A DNA stretch of 5,930 nt from Planctomycetaceae bacterium (GCA_009776995.1 WRMR01000321.1:1-5930), one strand, 5' to 3'; positions 1-5,763 are shown, counted from the first letter of the stretch. The notes: generated by a model from the sequence alone, not told the origin. Numbers and translations: made by a program.

Positions 1-2
1 CG

Positions 3-62
3 CGAATTCCACGTGCCATCTTCACCCGTTCCGGCGGCGAATCGGTGTCGTTCCCGGAGTGA
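3..62 (+). CDS. Possible 3' end of a rightward gene (partial)
   Basis: Frame 3 is open from the window edge to a TGA at 60-62 and ends in ...FTRSGGESVSFPE. Third codon positions are mostly G or C (about 14 of 19), as expected in a GC-leaning genome. A gene ending here would converge with the lipoprotein gene ending at 118. Only 19 codons are visible, and the opposite strand is also open to the edge from an ATG near position 90. The reading frame is therefore not proven and no family can be assigned. No terminator hairpin is visible in 63-117. Confidence 0.2.
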   Translation, partial: RIPRAIFTRSGGESVSFPE

Positions 63-117
63 AATACGCAATCAGAGCCGCGAGTCATTGAGAAACCACA
101 AGAGGCATGGCGGAGTG

Positions 118-405
118 CTACGGTTGAATCAAATCGGGCTTGGCATCCTCATAGATACCGGATTTGACGGAAAACGGGTCGCGCGGCAGGTCGGCGTCAC
201 GGGGTCGAATGCCGCTGTTTTTCATGCCGACGCCTGCCGCCGGAAGCGGGTCGGAAATGTGCATGTTGTGCCGCTGGTCGTCGATGTGGCCGGGATGCAG
301 AATATTCGGAGTGCGCCAGCGTTCCTGGTCAAGACAACAACCGGCGCATGAAAAGATCGCAAAGAGCAGAAATAGCGGTAATTTCAGCAAAATTTCCCTC
401 AACAT
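118..405 (-). CDS. Small exported lipoprotein, planctomycete type (95 aa)
   Basis: No enzymatic function is recognisable. The protein starts with two charged residues, then a hydrophobic stretch (about residues 6-19) ending in a Cys cluster at C20, C23 and C24. This fits a lipoprotein signal: the likely lipidated residue is C20 (I-F-S-C, Phe at -2 is atypical) or C23. The mature part is about 72 residues, polar and proline-rich, with HPG at 37-39, QR at 44-45, DPLP at 52-55 and RPRD at 67-70. From memory, this spacing of HPG, QR, DP.P and RPRD recurs in short 'membrane or secreted' proteins of Pirellulales; that link is recollection, not a search. The frame stays open upstream to 621. The ATG at 403-405 was chosen because it places the signal peptide at the N-terminus and leaves room for a promoter. 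No clear Shine-Dalgarno precedes it. The gene is divergent from the oxidoreductase gene, with 225 bp between them. Confidence 0.72.
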   Translation of the reverse strand: MLREILLKLPLFLLFAIFSCAGCCLDQERWRTPNILHPGHIDDQRHNMHISDPLPAAGVGMKNSGIRPRDADLPRDPFSVKSGIYEDAKPDLIQP

Positions 406-465
406 GGGTCTCGCAATGCTAATGATTTTTTCACTTGGAAAATTGTTTTCGCCGACATTGGCGGG

Positions 466-494
466 ATCGTACGAAAAAATCTTCAAAAAATCAA
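466..494 (-). promoter_or_regulatory. Candidate sigma-70-like promoter for the lipoprotein gene
   Basis: Read on the minus strand, TTGATT (489-494) and TACGAT (466-471) are separated by exactly 17 bp, each matching 4 of 6 consensus bases. Transcription would start near 459, giving a leader of about 55 nt before the ATG at 405. The short inverted repeat CGCC/GGCG (450-453 and 460-463) would overlap the start point. AT-rich DNA produces such matches by chance, so this is only a candidate. Confidence 0.3.
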
Positions 495-514
495 GAGTAA
501 AACTTACAATAAGG

Positions 515-543
515 TCGAAATTTTGTGCCAATTGTTGTAAAAT
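515..543 (+). promoter_or_regulatory. Candidate sigma-70-like promoter for the oxidoreductase gene
   Basis: TCGAAA (515-520) and TAAAAT (538-543) are separated by 17 bp. The -10 matches 5 of 6 and the -35 matches 4 of 6 consensus bases. A start near 550 would give a leader of about 80 nt. An 11-bp palindrome, CGCAA-G-TTGCG (559-569), lies just inside that leader and could be an operator. This is inferred from sequence likeness only. Confidence 0.32.
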
Positions 544-630
544 CAGAATTGTCATTGGCGCAAGTTGCGTTGATAGGCAAAAAAGTTCTTCGATTTTCCC
601 ACCCCATTTTCTGAAAGGCAAGAGGACAAC

Positions 631-2121
631 ATGAAAAACAAAAGAATTTCACGGCGCGGTTTTTTGAAAGGCACAACCCTGGCGGGCGTCGGTTTTTGGG
701 TTGCCGCCGGGACAGCCCCCCAGGTACGGGCATCGGCCAACGAACGACTGGCGTTTGCCGGGATCGGCATCGGCGGCAAAGGCGGAGGTGACATTGCGAA
801 CGCGGCACGTTTTGCCGATGTCGTGGCCATTTGCGATGTTGACAAAGGCCGTCTTGCGAGTTCCGCCCGACAGTACCCGAATGCGAAAACCTACACCGAT
901 TTTCGCAAACTCCTCGAAGAGCAGGAAAAGAGCATCGACGCGGCGACGATCAGTACCGCCGACCACATGCACGCTCCCGCCGCGCTCATGGCGATGCGCA
1001 TGAAAAAGCACGTTTATGTCCAAAAACCGCTTGCGCGGACGATGTACGAATGCCGCCTCATGGCAAAAGTCGCAAAGGAGACCGGCGTTTGCACCCAAAT
1101 GGGCAACCAGGGCAGTGCCGGCGATGGTCTCCGCCGTGAAGCCGCCGAAATGAAAGCCGGTGTTTACGGCGACATCAAGGAACTTCACGTTTGGACGAAT
1201 CGTCCAATTTGGCCGCAGGGGCCGGAAACGATCCGCACCATGAAGGCGTATGAAGAAAAAGTCCGCAAGGAAAACCCGGACAATGCGGAAGAATTGATCG
1301 CCGCCATGAAGAAAAAGATGGAAGATCAGCTCAAGAACGTCGAGTGGGATCTCTGGCTCGGCGTTGCCAAACCGCGAGAATTTTTCCCCGGCGAAGGAGC
1401 CGGCATTTACCACCCCTTCGGCTGGCGAGGCTGGTGGGATTTCGGCACAGGTGCCTTGGGCGACATCGCGTGCCACTCGCTCAACAAGTACATGAAGGCA
1501 CTTGACCTGAGTGCCCCGATCTCGGTTGTCGCCAGAACTTCCGGTCACGATTTTGATGTGTTTCCGCAGTCTTCCGAAATTGTGTTCGAGTATCCCGACA
1601 CGCCGACGCGCAAAGGCTTCAAGTTCGTCTGGTATGACGGCGGCTGGTTCCCAAGCCGTGAGTTCCTCAATGAACACGGATTCCGATACCCCGAACAAAT
1701 GCCGGAAGGCGGAGACATCATCATCGGAACCGAGGGTGCCAGAGGGCAGGGTCGCAACGAACGAAAACGCGGCATGACGGTGCCGGAAGTGCAATACGCA
1801 CCGAAATATCCCGACGCCGACGGCAATATCGCCGAGAAACAGGACGACGATCCGCGCAACATGTTCGAATTGATCACTGCGATCAAGGAGAACAAGCCGG
1901 AATTGTGCTTCTCGAATTTCCCGAACCAGGCCGGCCCGCTCACCGAAGCGATGTTGCTCGGCAACCTGGCCGTCTGGACCGCTTCGAAACCGAACGAATG
2001 GGGCGAAAAGGTCCTTTGGGACGCTCCCAACATGAAGATCACGAACCTTGCCGATCTCAAAACACCGGGCGTCGCCGATTTGATTAAGCCGGTTTACCGC
2101 GAAGGCTACGTCCTTGATTAA
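631..2121 (+). CDS. Tat-exported Gfo/Idh/MocA-family oxidoreductase (496 aa)
   Basis: Predicted NAD(P)-dependent sugar or polyol dehydrogenase acting outside the cytoplasmic membrane. The N-terminus has a twin-arginine signal, SRRGFLK (7-13), then a hydrophobic stretch and a likely cleavage after A-S-A (34-36). Tat export fits an enzyme that must fold around its nucleotide cofactor before transport. The Rossmann domain starts with a glycine-rich GIGIGG loop (44-49) and an acidic ICDVD (67-71). The usual EKP motif reads QKP (131-133), as in many planctomycete homologues. The C-terminal domain carries VWTNRP (187-192) and a D-x-x-x-H pair (D278, H282) in GDIACH, at the site expected for catalysis. 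A charged, probably helical stretch at about 200-236 looks like an insertion. Total length is typical of the exported subfamily. The start is supported by AGAGGA at 621-626, 4 nt before the ATG. The antisense ORF across 649-1794 is a composition shadow. The family call is firm; the substrate is unknown. Confidence 0.95.
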   Translation: MKNKRISRRGFLKGTTLAGVGFWVAAGTAPQVRASANERLAFAGIGIGGKGGGDIANAARFADVVAICDVDKGRLASSARQYPNAKTYTDFRKLLEEQEKSIDAATISTADHMHAPAALMAMRMKKHVYVQKPLARTMYECRLMAKVAKETGVCTQMGNQGSAGDGLRREAAEMKAGVYGDIKELHVWTNRPIWPQGPETIRTMKAYEEKVRKENPDNAEELIAAMKKKMEDQLKNVEWDLWLGVAKPREFFPGEGAGIYHPFGWRGWWDFGTGALGDIACHSLNKYMKALDLSAPISVVARTSGHDFDVFPQSSEIVFEYPDTPTRKGFKFVWYDGGWFPSREFLNEHGFRYPEQMPEGGDIIIGTEGARGQGRNERKRGMTVPEVQYAPKYPDADGNIAEKQDDDPRNMFELITAIKENKPELCFSNFPNQAGPLTEAMLLGNLAVWTASKPNEWGEKVLWDAPNMKITNLADLKTPGVADLIKPVYREGYVLD

Positions 2122-2192
2122 CGAAGTGTGTTTGCCGCACCAACCGGAGGACGGTCACGCCGCCGGAGTGCGAAAAATCCGTGAGTGAATCC

Positions 2193-2230
2193 GAGACGCC
2201 ATCGTAAGATTGCGTCTCCGGAGTTTTTTT
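2193..2230 (+). terminator. Intrinsic terminator (or attenuator) between oxidoreductase and sulfatase
   Basis: GAGACGC (2193-2199) pairs perfectly with GCGTCTC (2212-2218). After one C/T mismatch, ATC (2201-2203) pairs with GAT (2208-2210) around a GTAA tetraloop, which is of the stable GNRA class. Seven T residues follow at 2224-2230, five bases after the stem. This ends the oxidoreductase transcript about 70-110 nt after its stop codon. Because the sulfatase ribosome-binding site begins only 24 nt after the T-tract, partial read-through or regulated attenuation is also possible. Confidence 0.72.
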
Positions 2231-2254
2231 GCCTTGTTGCCGCTCTTTTGCGTC

Positions 2255-2260
2255 AGGAGA
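2255..2260 (+). promoter_or_regulatory. Shine-Dalgarno site fixing the sulfatase start
   Basis: AGGAGA lies 8 nt before the ATG at 2269. The same frame is open back to a GTG at 2185, but that extension would place 28 arginine- and charge-containing residues before the signal peptide and would run through the terminator hairpin. The SD and the signal peptide together decide for 2269. Confidence 0.8.
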
Positions 2261-2268
2261 AGATTGTC

Positions 2269-3753
2269 ATGACCGGTATTCCGCGAATTGTTTGTTTGAC
2301 TTGCTGCCTGTGTTGCGTCGCCTGGCCGTTGTCTCATGCGGAAGACACTCCGCAAAATGCCGGAAACAAACCGAACATCGTGTTTTTTCTCGTGGACGAC
2401 TTGGGCGTCATGGACATCGGGGCGTACAATCCCGACACGTTTTATGAAACGCCGAACGTCGATTGCCTGGCAAAGTCCGGGGTGCAATTCCGCCAGGGTT
2501 ACGCCGCGTGTTGCGTTTGCAGTCCGACGCGGTTCAGCATCATGACCGGGAAATATCCCGTGCGGAACGGTTGCACAAACTATTTCGGCGGCTTGCGTTC
2601 CGAGCGGTTTCATCCGGCACCGCTGCACGAGCAACTCGATCTTGACGAAACGACGCTTGCCGAGGCGTTTCAGGAAGCCGGTTACAAAACAGCGTTCCTC
2701 GGCAAGTGGCATCTCGGTCCAACAGCGGAGTTTTGGCCGGAAAATCAGGGTTTCGACGTCAATATCGGCGGTTGCAACGCCGGGGCACCGAGTTCCTATT
2801 TCGCGCCGTACCGCAACCCAAGACTGCCGGATGGTCCCGACGGCGAGTTTTTGACCGAACGGCTTGCCAACGAAGCCGTCGCGCAGATCAAGGCTATGAA
2901 AGACTCGCCGTTTTTTCTTTACTTTTCGTTTTACCAGGTCCATGTCCCGCTCATGGCCCCGGAGCCGTTGATCAAAAAATACCGGGAGAAGGCGAAGCGT
3001 CTTGGATTGCCAACGTCCCAGGCCGAGCTTTTCACACCGGAAGAGCAGACCTGGCCGACCGATGACCCGCGGCTGGTGCGCGAACGGCAAACGCACGCCG
3101 TCTATGCGGCCATGGTCGAGTCGATGGACTCGGCGGTCGGACGTGTGGTCGAAGCGTTGCGTGAGGAAGGCGTACTCGACAACACGATCCTCTGTTTCGT
3201 TGCCGACAACGGCGGGCTTTCGACGGCGGAAGGTTCGCCGACGTCGAATTGGCCCTTGCGCGGCGGCAAAGGCTGGCTTTACGAAGGCGGCCATCGCGTC
3301 GCGTACATCATCCGCACGCCGGACGGCAAGCCCCTGGAATCGGACGTCCCGGTCATCACGAACGACTTTTACCCCACGCTGCTCGACTTGGCCGGACTGC
3401 CGCTGAAACCGGAACAACATCGGGACGGCGTGTCGCTCAAGCCGATCATCGACGGCACGCAAACGACGCTCGACCGCGAAGCGTTGTTCTGGCATTACCC
3501 GCATTACGCGAATCAGGGCGGCTTTCCCGGCGGCGTGATTCGCAAGGGCGACTGGAAATTGATCCGCCGCTATGAAGACGGACGCACCCATCTCTACCAT
3601 CTCAACGCCGACCCGTCGGAACAGCACGATTTGTCGGCTGCCGAGCCGGAACGCACCCGTGCTTTGGCCGCAGAACTCGACCAGTGGCTCCAATCCACCG
3701 GAGCCCGGTTTCTCCGGGAAAAAGACGGCCTCAAGCCCTGGCAACCGGATTGA
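2269..3753 (+). CDS. Secreted type I (formylglycine) sulfatase (494 aa)
   Basis: Hydrolyses sulfate esters, most likely on a sulfated carbohydrate, outside the cytoplasm. A Sec signal peptide covers about residues 1-24 (cleavage S-H-A|E); it is unusually Cys-rich, with Cys at 9, 12, 13, 15 and 16. The alkaline-phosphatase-like fold is evident from NIVFFLVDDLG with metal ligands D43 and D44. The modification motif is C84-S-P-T-R88, whose Cys is expected to be converted to formylglycine. GKWHLG (145-150, K146 and H148), H225 in QVHVP, the second metal pair D313-N314 in VADNGG, and K334 in RGGKGW complete the usual active-site set. The C-terminal subdomain runs to the end and contains KGDWKLI (427-433). 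All key residues are present and the length is normal for the S1 family, so it should be active if a maturase is encoded elsewhere; none is in this window. The subfamily and substrate cannot be read off safely. It lies 147 bp behind the oxidoreductase on the same strand, beyond a terminator, and is convergent with the isomerase gene, 70 bp away. The 529-aa antisense ORF is a shadow. Confidence 0.95.
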   Translation: MTGIPRIVCLTCCLCCVAWPLSHAEDTPQNAGNKPNIVFFLVDDLGVMDIGAYNPDTFYETPNVDCLAKSGVQFRQGYAACCVCSPTRFSIMTGKYPVRNGCTNYFGGLRSERFHPAPLHEQLDLDETTLAEAFQEAGYKTAFLGKWHLGPTAEFWPENQGFDVNIGGCNAGAPSSYFAPYRNPRLPDGPDGEFLTERLANEAVAQIKAMKDSPFFLYFSFYQVHVPLMAPEPLIKKYREKAKRLGLPTSQAELFTPEEQTWPTDDPRLVRERQTHAVYAAMVESMDSAVGRVVEALREEGVLDNTILCFVADNGGLSTAEGSPTSNWPLRGGKGWLYEGGHRVAYIIRTPDGKPLESDVPVITNDFYPTLLDLAGLPLKPEQHRDGVSLKPIIDGTQTTLDREALFWHYPHYANQGGFPGGVIRKGDWKLIRRYEDGRTHLYHLNADPSEQHDLSAAEPERTRALAAELDQWLQSTGARFLREKDGLKPWQPD

Positions 3754-3823
3754 AAGCGAGCGGGTTTCGTCCGGGCATGTCGTGGGCGAAAATCACTTCG
3801 TCAAATCTCCAGGAACCTGTCGT

Positions 3824-4777
3824 TCACACTCCGGGCTGCTGTTTGTCGAGAATCCTTGCCCGGAGTTGTTTCAAATACTCAATGGTTTTCCGTATCTCTT
3901 CATACTGTTTTGCCGGACTCTCCTTGTTTTCCCTCTCGATAATCAGCGGGCCGTCATAACCGACTTCCCGCAACGTTTTGAGGAAAAGCCCGGCGTTGAC
4001 GTCGCCGGTTCCGAACAGAACCTCCTCGCCCCATTCCTGACCGGGATTTTTCGACCAGCGGGCGTCTTTGCAATGCGTGCTGCGTACAAACGGCCCCACA
4101 ATTTGTAACGCTTCGTTCGGCTCGCCGCAGCCGTAAAGAATCATGTTGGCCGGATCGAAGTTGACATGCAAATTCAGCCGGTTGACATCCCGAATGAATT
4201 GCAAAAGTGCTGGACCGGTTTCCTGTCCGGTTTCGAGGTTGAGCCATTGACCGTTTTCAAAGACATGGTCGCAGGCGTCCCGGGTGATTTGGACGACATC
4301 CCTGTAGTCCTGCGATTCCGTGTCCTCCGGCACAAAACCGAGGTGAAACTGGACCGACGGGGCTTCCAAACGTTTCGCAAAATCCGAGACGCTCTTGAAA
4401 TCCTCAAAGCGTTCCCGTCGCGTTTTTTCCGGCACCAGCCCGACGGTTTCCCGGACAATCGGGATCGTTGCGTAGCTTTCCCCGGCGAAACCGCTGACCA
4501 CGCAAGTCAATGTGACGCCGTTCTTTTTCAGCGTTTCCAGGATGAATTGCGCATTTTCCTCCGTCCGGTTTTCCACGACGGGAACTTTGAGCTGAATCAC
4601 CGAAACGCCGATCTCCATGGCCTTGTCGAAAGGCAGGCCGGTGCCGTGGTCGTCAAACCGGGCAATCACGCCAATCGGCCATTGTTCCATATCATCCGCC
4701 GCCGCAATCGTGCCCGTGGCAAGATGCGACAACAAGGTGAGACCTGTGATCAACAGAATTTTTGTGAAGTGCGTCAT
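3824..4777 (-). CDS. Secreted sugar isomerase/epimerase-like TIM-barrel protein (317 aa)
   Basis: Member of the xylose isomerase-like / AP-endonuclease-2 TIM-barrel superfamily, which rearranges sugars or keto-sugars using a divalent metal. A Sec signal peptide occupies about residues 1-27 (hydrophobic core 7-19, cleavage A-A-A|D). The mature barrel shows successive strand motifs: VIQLKVP (60-66), TCVVSGF (91-97), VQFHLGF (142-148), LNLETGQE (179-186), HVNFDPANM (204-212), STHCKDA (233-239) and GPLIIERE (276-283). Candidate metal ligands are E182 (or E186), D208, H235 and E281, in the order seen in D-tagatose 3-epimerase-like enzymes. ETGQE and NFDPANMILYG are typical of planctomycete homologues. 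The start at 4777 gives the signal peptide a short N-region; the preceding GATGGAACC offers only a weak SD. The exported location, rather than the usual cytoplasm, suggests it handles periplasmic sugars and links it to the neighbouring sulfatase and oxidoreductase. Family firm, reaction unknown. Confidence 0.93.
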   Translation of the reverse strand: MTHFTKILLITGLTLLSHLATGTIAAADDMEQWPIGVIARFDDHGTGLPFDKAMEIGVSVIQLKVPVVENRTEENAQFILETLKKNGVTLTCVVSGFAGESYATIPIVRETVGLVPEKTRRERFEDFKSVSDFAKRLEAPSVQFHLGFVPEDTESQDYRDVVQITRDACDHVFENGQWLNLETGQETGPALLQFIRDVNRLNLHVNFDPANMILYGCGEPNEALQIVGPFVRSTHCKDARWSKNPGQEWGEEVLFGTGDVNAGLFLKTLREVGYDGPLIIERENKESPAKQYEEIRKTIEYLKQLRARILDKQQPGV

Positions 4778-4835
4778 GGTTCCATCGTAATGTTTCAGTA
4801 GATTGTTTCATCGTTCAAGCCGCAAACGGAGAGCC

Positions 4836-4862
4836 GTGCTAAAACCAAGTCTATTTTAGCAC
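4836..4862. repeat. Perfect 9-bp inverted repeat, 9-nt centre, upstream of the isomerase gene
   Basis: GTGCTAAAA (4836-4844) and TTTTAGCAC (4854-4862) are exact reverse complements around a 9-nt centre. The element lies 59 bp upstream of the isomerase ATG. On the minus strand it contains TAAAAT, a good -10 box, although no good -35 is at the right distance. It could be an operator over a promoter, or a 3'-end hairpin for the membrane-protein gene to its right; no T-run follows on the minus strand. Confidence 0.6.
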
Positions 4863-4868
4863 ATTTCT

Positions 4869-4889
4869 TTCACCGGAAAACAAGGTGAA
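4869..4889. repeat. Second inverted repeat, 6-bp arms, 9-nt centre
   Basis: TTCACC (4869-4874) and GGTGAA (4884-4889) are exact reverse complements around a 9-nt centre. It begins 6 bp after the preceding inverted repeat and has the same spacer length but different arm sequence. Six-bp arms can arise by chance, so its significance rests on the position and matching geometry. Confidence 0.4.
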
Positions 4890-4964
4890 TGAGGTTGTTC
4901 TTCTTTGCGCGCGGCTTTGGCTACTGAGGTTGTTTTGTCAGAAAGATGAGGTGGAAAGGGGGTT

Positions 4965-5435
4965 TTATTTTCCGGCAACCACACCCAAATACATAATGAA
5001 CATCATAAACATTATATTCAAGACAAACGAAACCGACGAAATGATAATCATGACAAGTCCTTGTGTCCTGCGTCCTTCGGAATAGGCTTTGCTCATGCTG
5101 ATTCCACCGAAAATCCAGCCAAAAAGCGGAATGACAGAAAGAAAACAGAAGAATATCATACTTCCTGTACCCAAACTCCCTTTGTTTTCGGATGCATCTA
5201 TTAGCCAGAGAATCATCAAGACAATTATAAAGCCAATTATAGCGCCAATTATAACGCCAATTATAATGCCAGGAACCCTGCCATCTTCTCCGCCAATATA
5301 TTCGCCAATATTTTCGCCAATATATCCGCCAATATATCCGCCAATATGTCCGCCAATCCCGAAGATAACACCCAAGTAAATAATGTAAATAATCGCTGCA
5401 ATAATCTTCACAATCTTCAAGACAAAGTCATCCAT
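4965..5435 (-). CDS. Polytopic membrane protein with glycine-tetrad repeats (156 aa)
   Basis: Function not recognised. Predicted segments: TM1 at about 5-26; a glycine-repeat region (26-52) made of four-residue units of the type G-Y-I-G with variants GHIG, ENIG and EYIG; TM2 at about 54-79, whose first half repeats x-I-I-G (IIIG, VIIG, AIIG); a polar loop (80-91); TM3 (92-113); a short basic loop (114-125, with GRR); and TM4 (126-153). The TM3-basic loop-TM4 part loosely resembles DUF4190-type small membrane domains (inference). GxxxG spacing suggests close helix packing, as in glycine-zipper proteins. The start at 5435 is favoured because GGGG lies 8 nt upstream; ATG at 5441 would add two residues, and a GTG at 5501 lacks an SD. 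The DNA is clearly more AT-rich than the flanking enzyme genes, with many ATT and ATA codons for Ile, which hints at separate ancestry. It lies on the same strand as the isomerase gene but 187 bp away. Confidence 0.8.
   Translation of the reverse strand: MDDFVLKIVKIIAAIIYIIYLGVIFGIGGHIGGYIGGYIGENIGEYIGGEDGRVPGIIIGVIIGAIIGFIIVLMILWLIDASENKGSLGTGSMIFFCFLSVIPLFGWIFGGISMSKAYSEGRRTQGLVMIIISSVSFVLNIMFMMFIMYLGVVAGK
5220..5267. repeat. 12-bp tandem repeat array A inside the membrane-protein gene
   Basis: Three clear units begin at 5232, 5244 and 5256 and share the core GCCAATTATA. A degenerate fourth unit lies at 5220-5231. On the coding (minus) strand each unit reads x-I-I-G, with four residues per repeat. 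The array forms the first half of the second membrane segment, so copy-number change would alter helix length by about one turn without a frameshift. Confidence 0.85.
5292..5351. repeat. 12-bp tandem repeat array B inside the membrane-protein gene
   Basis: Five units begin at 5292, 5304, 5316, 5328 and 5340, each starting GCCAATAT, followed by a partial GCCAAT at 5352-5357. Units 3 and 4 (GCCAATATATCC) are identical, which suggests recent duplication. On the coding strand the units give G-Y-I-G, E-N-I-G and E-Y-I-G tetrads. The shared GCCAAT with array A suggests a common origin by slippage and divergence. Confidence 0.88.
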
Positions 5436-5746
5436 ACCCATTACCCCAGTCGATCTTCCTATCCATTGTGATATTTGCCAAGAACAGCAACAAGAAGCCA
5501 CTCAAAGAAAGGGAGCGGCACGCCAAATAGAAACGGAGTCATCCCTCCGACCAAAGAGGTGCATCGCTCACCTGAAAGTGCGCAATGCTGATTTTGTCCG
5601 TGAGTTCACACGCGACGCTCCCTGGGCGGGAGCAACGCAACTTTGTGAACAACTAACCGTTTTCCACCCGGTTGCCCGGTGGTCATGTAGAAAATGGTCG
5701 TCCGCCGAAGCGATTCTATTTGTTTGTTGTCGTACTCGATTTTGTT

Positions 5747-5763
5747 GTCCGGGAATCCCGGAC
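5747..5763. repeat. Perfect 17-bp palindrome
   Basis: GTCCGGGA-A-TCCCGGAC: two exact 8-bp arms around one central base. As DNA it has the shape of a site for a symmetric dimeric regulator. As RNA it would form a 7-bp GC-rich stem with a 3-nt loop. The following plus-strand bases (GTTAATTGTTCTTT) are only loosely T-rich, so a terminator reading is weaker. Confidence 0.6.

Noticed and set aside
649..1794. Long minus-strand ORF (381 aa) opposite the oxidoreductase gene
   Set aside because: No recognisable motifs; rich in Arg, Phe and His. It mirrors the codon positions of a clear Gfo/Idh/MocA gene, so it is a composition shadow.
2185..2268. GTG start at 2185 for the sulfatase
   Set aside because: It would run through the terminator hairpin and hide the signal peptide behind 28 extra residues; the AGGAGA/ATG at 2269 is far better.
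3698..3717. Hairpin CCGGAG / CTCCGG near the end of the sulfatase gene as terminator
   Set aside because: It lies inside the coding sequence, 34 bp before the stop codon, and is followed by A residues and not a T-tract.
2155..3744. Long minus-strand ORF (529 aa) opposite the sulfatase gene
   Set aside because: The plus strand encodes a complete sulfatase with all active-site residues. The antisense product is Arg/Val-rich and motif-free.
4166..4801. Plus-strand ORF (211 aa) opposite the isomerase gene
   Set aside because: The minus strand encodes an intact TIM-barrel protein with signal peptide; this frame has no SD and no motifs.
5220..5357. CRISPR array
   Set aside because: Units are 12 bp, directly adjacent without spacers, in frame with a membrane protein.
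5089..5379. Plus-strand proline/isoleucine repeat ORF (96 aa)
   Set aside because: Its repeats are the reverse complement of the glycine tetrads. The minus-strand reading gives ordered membrane segments and a better start, so this frame is a shadow.
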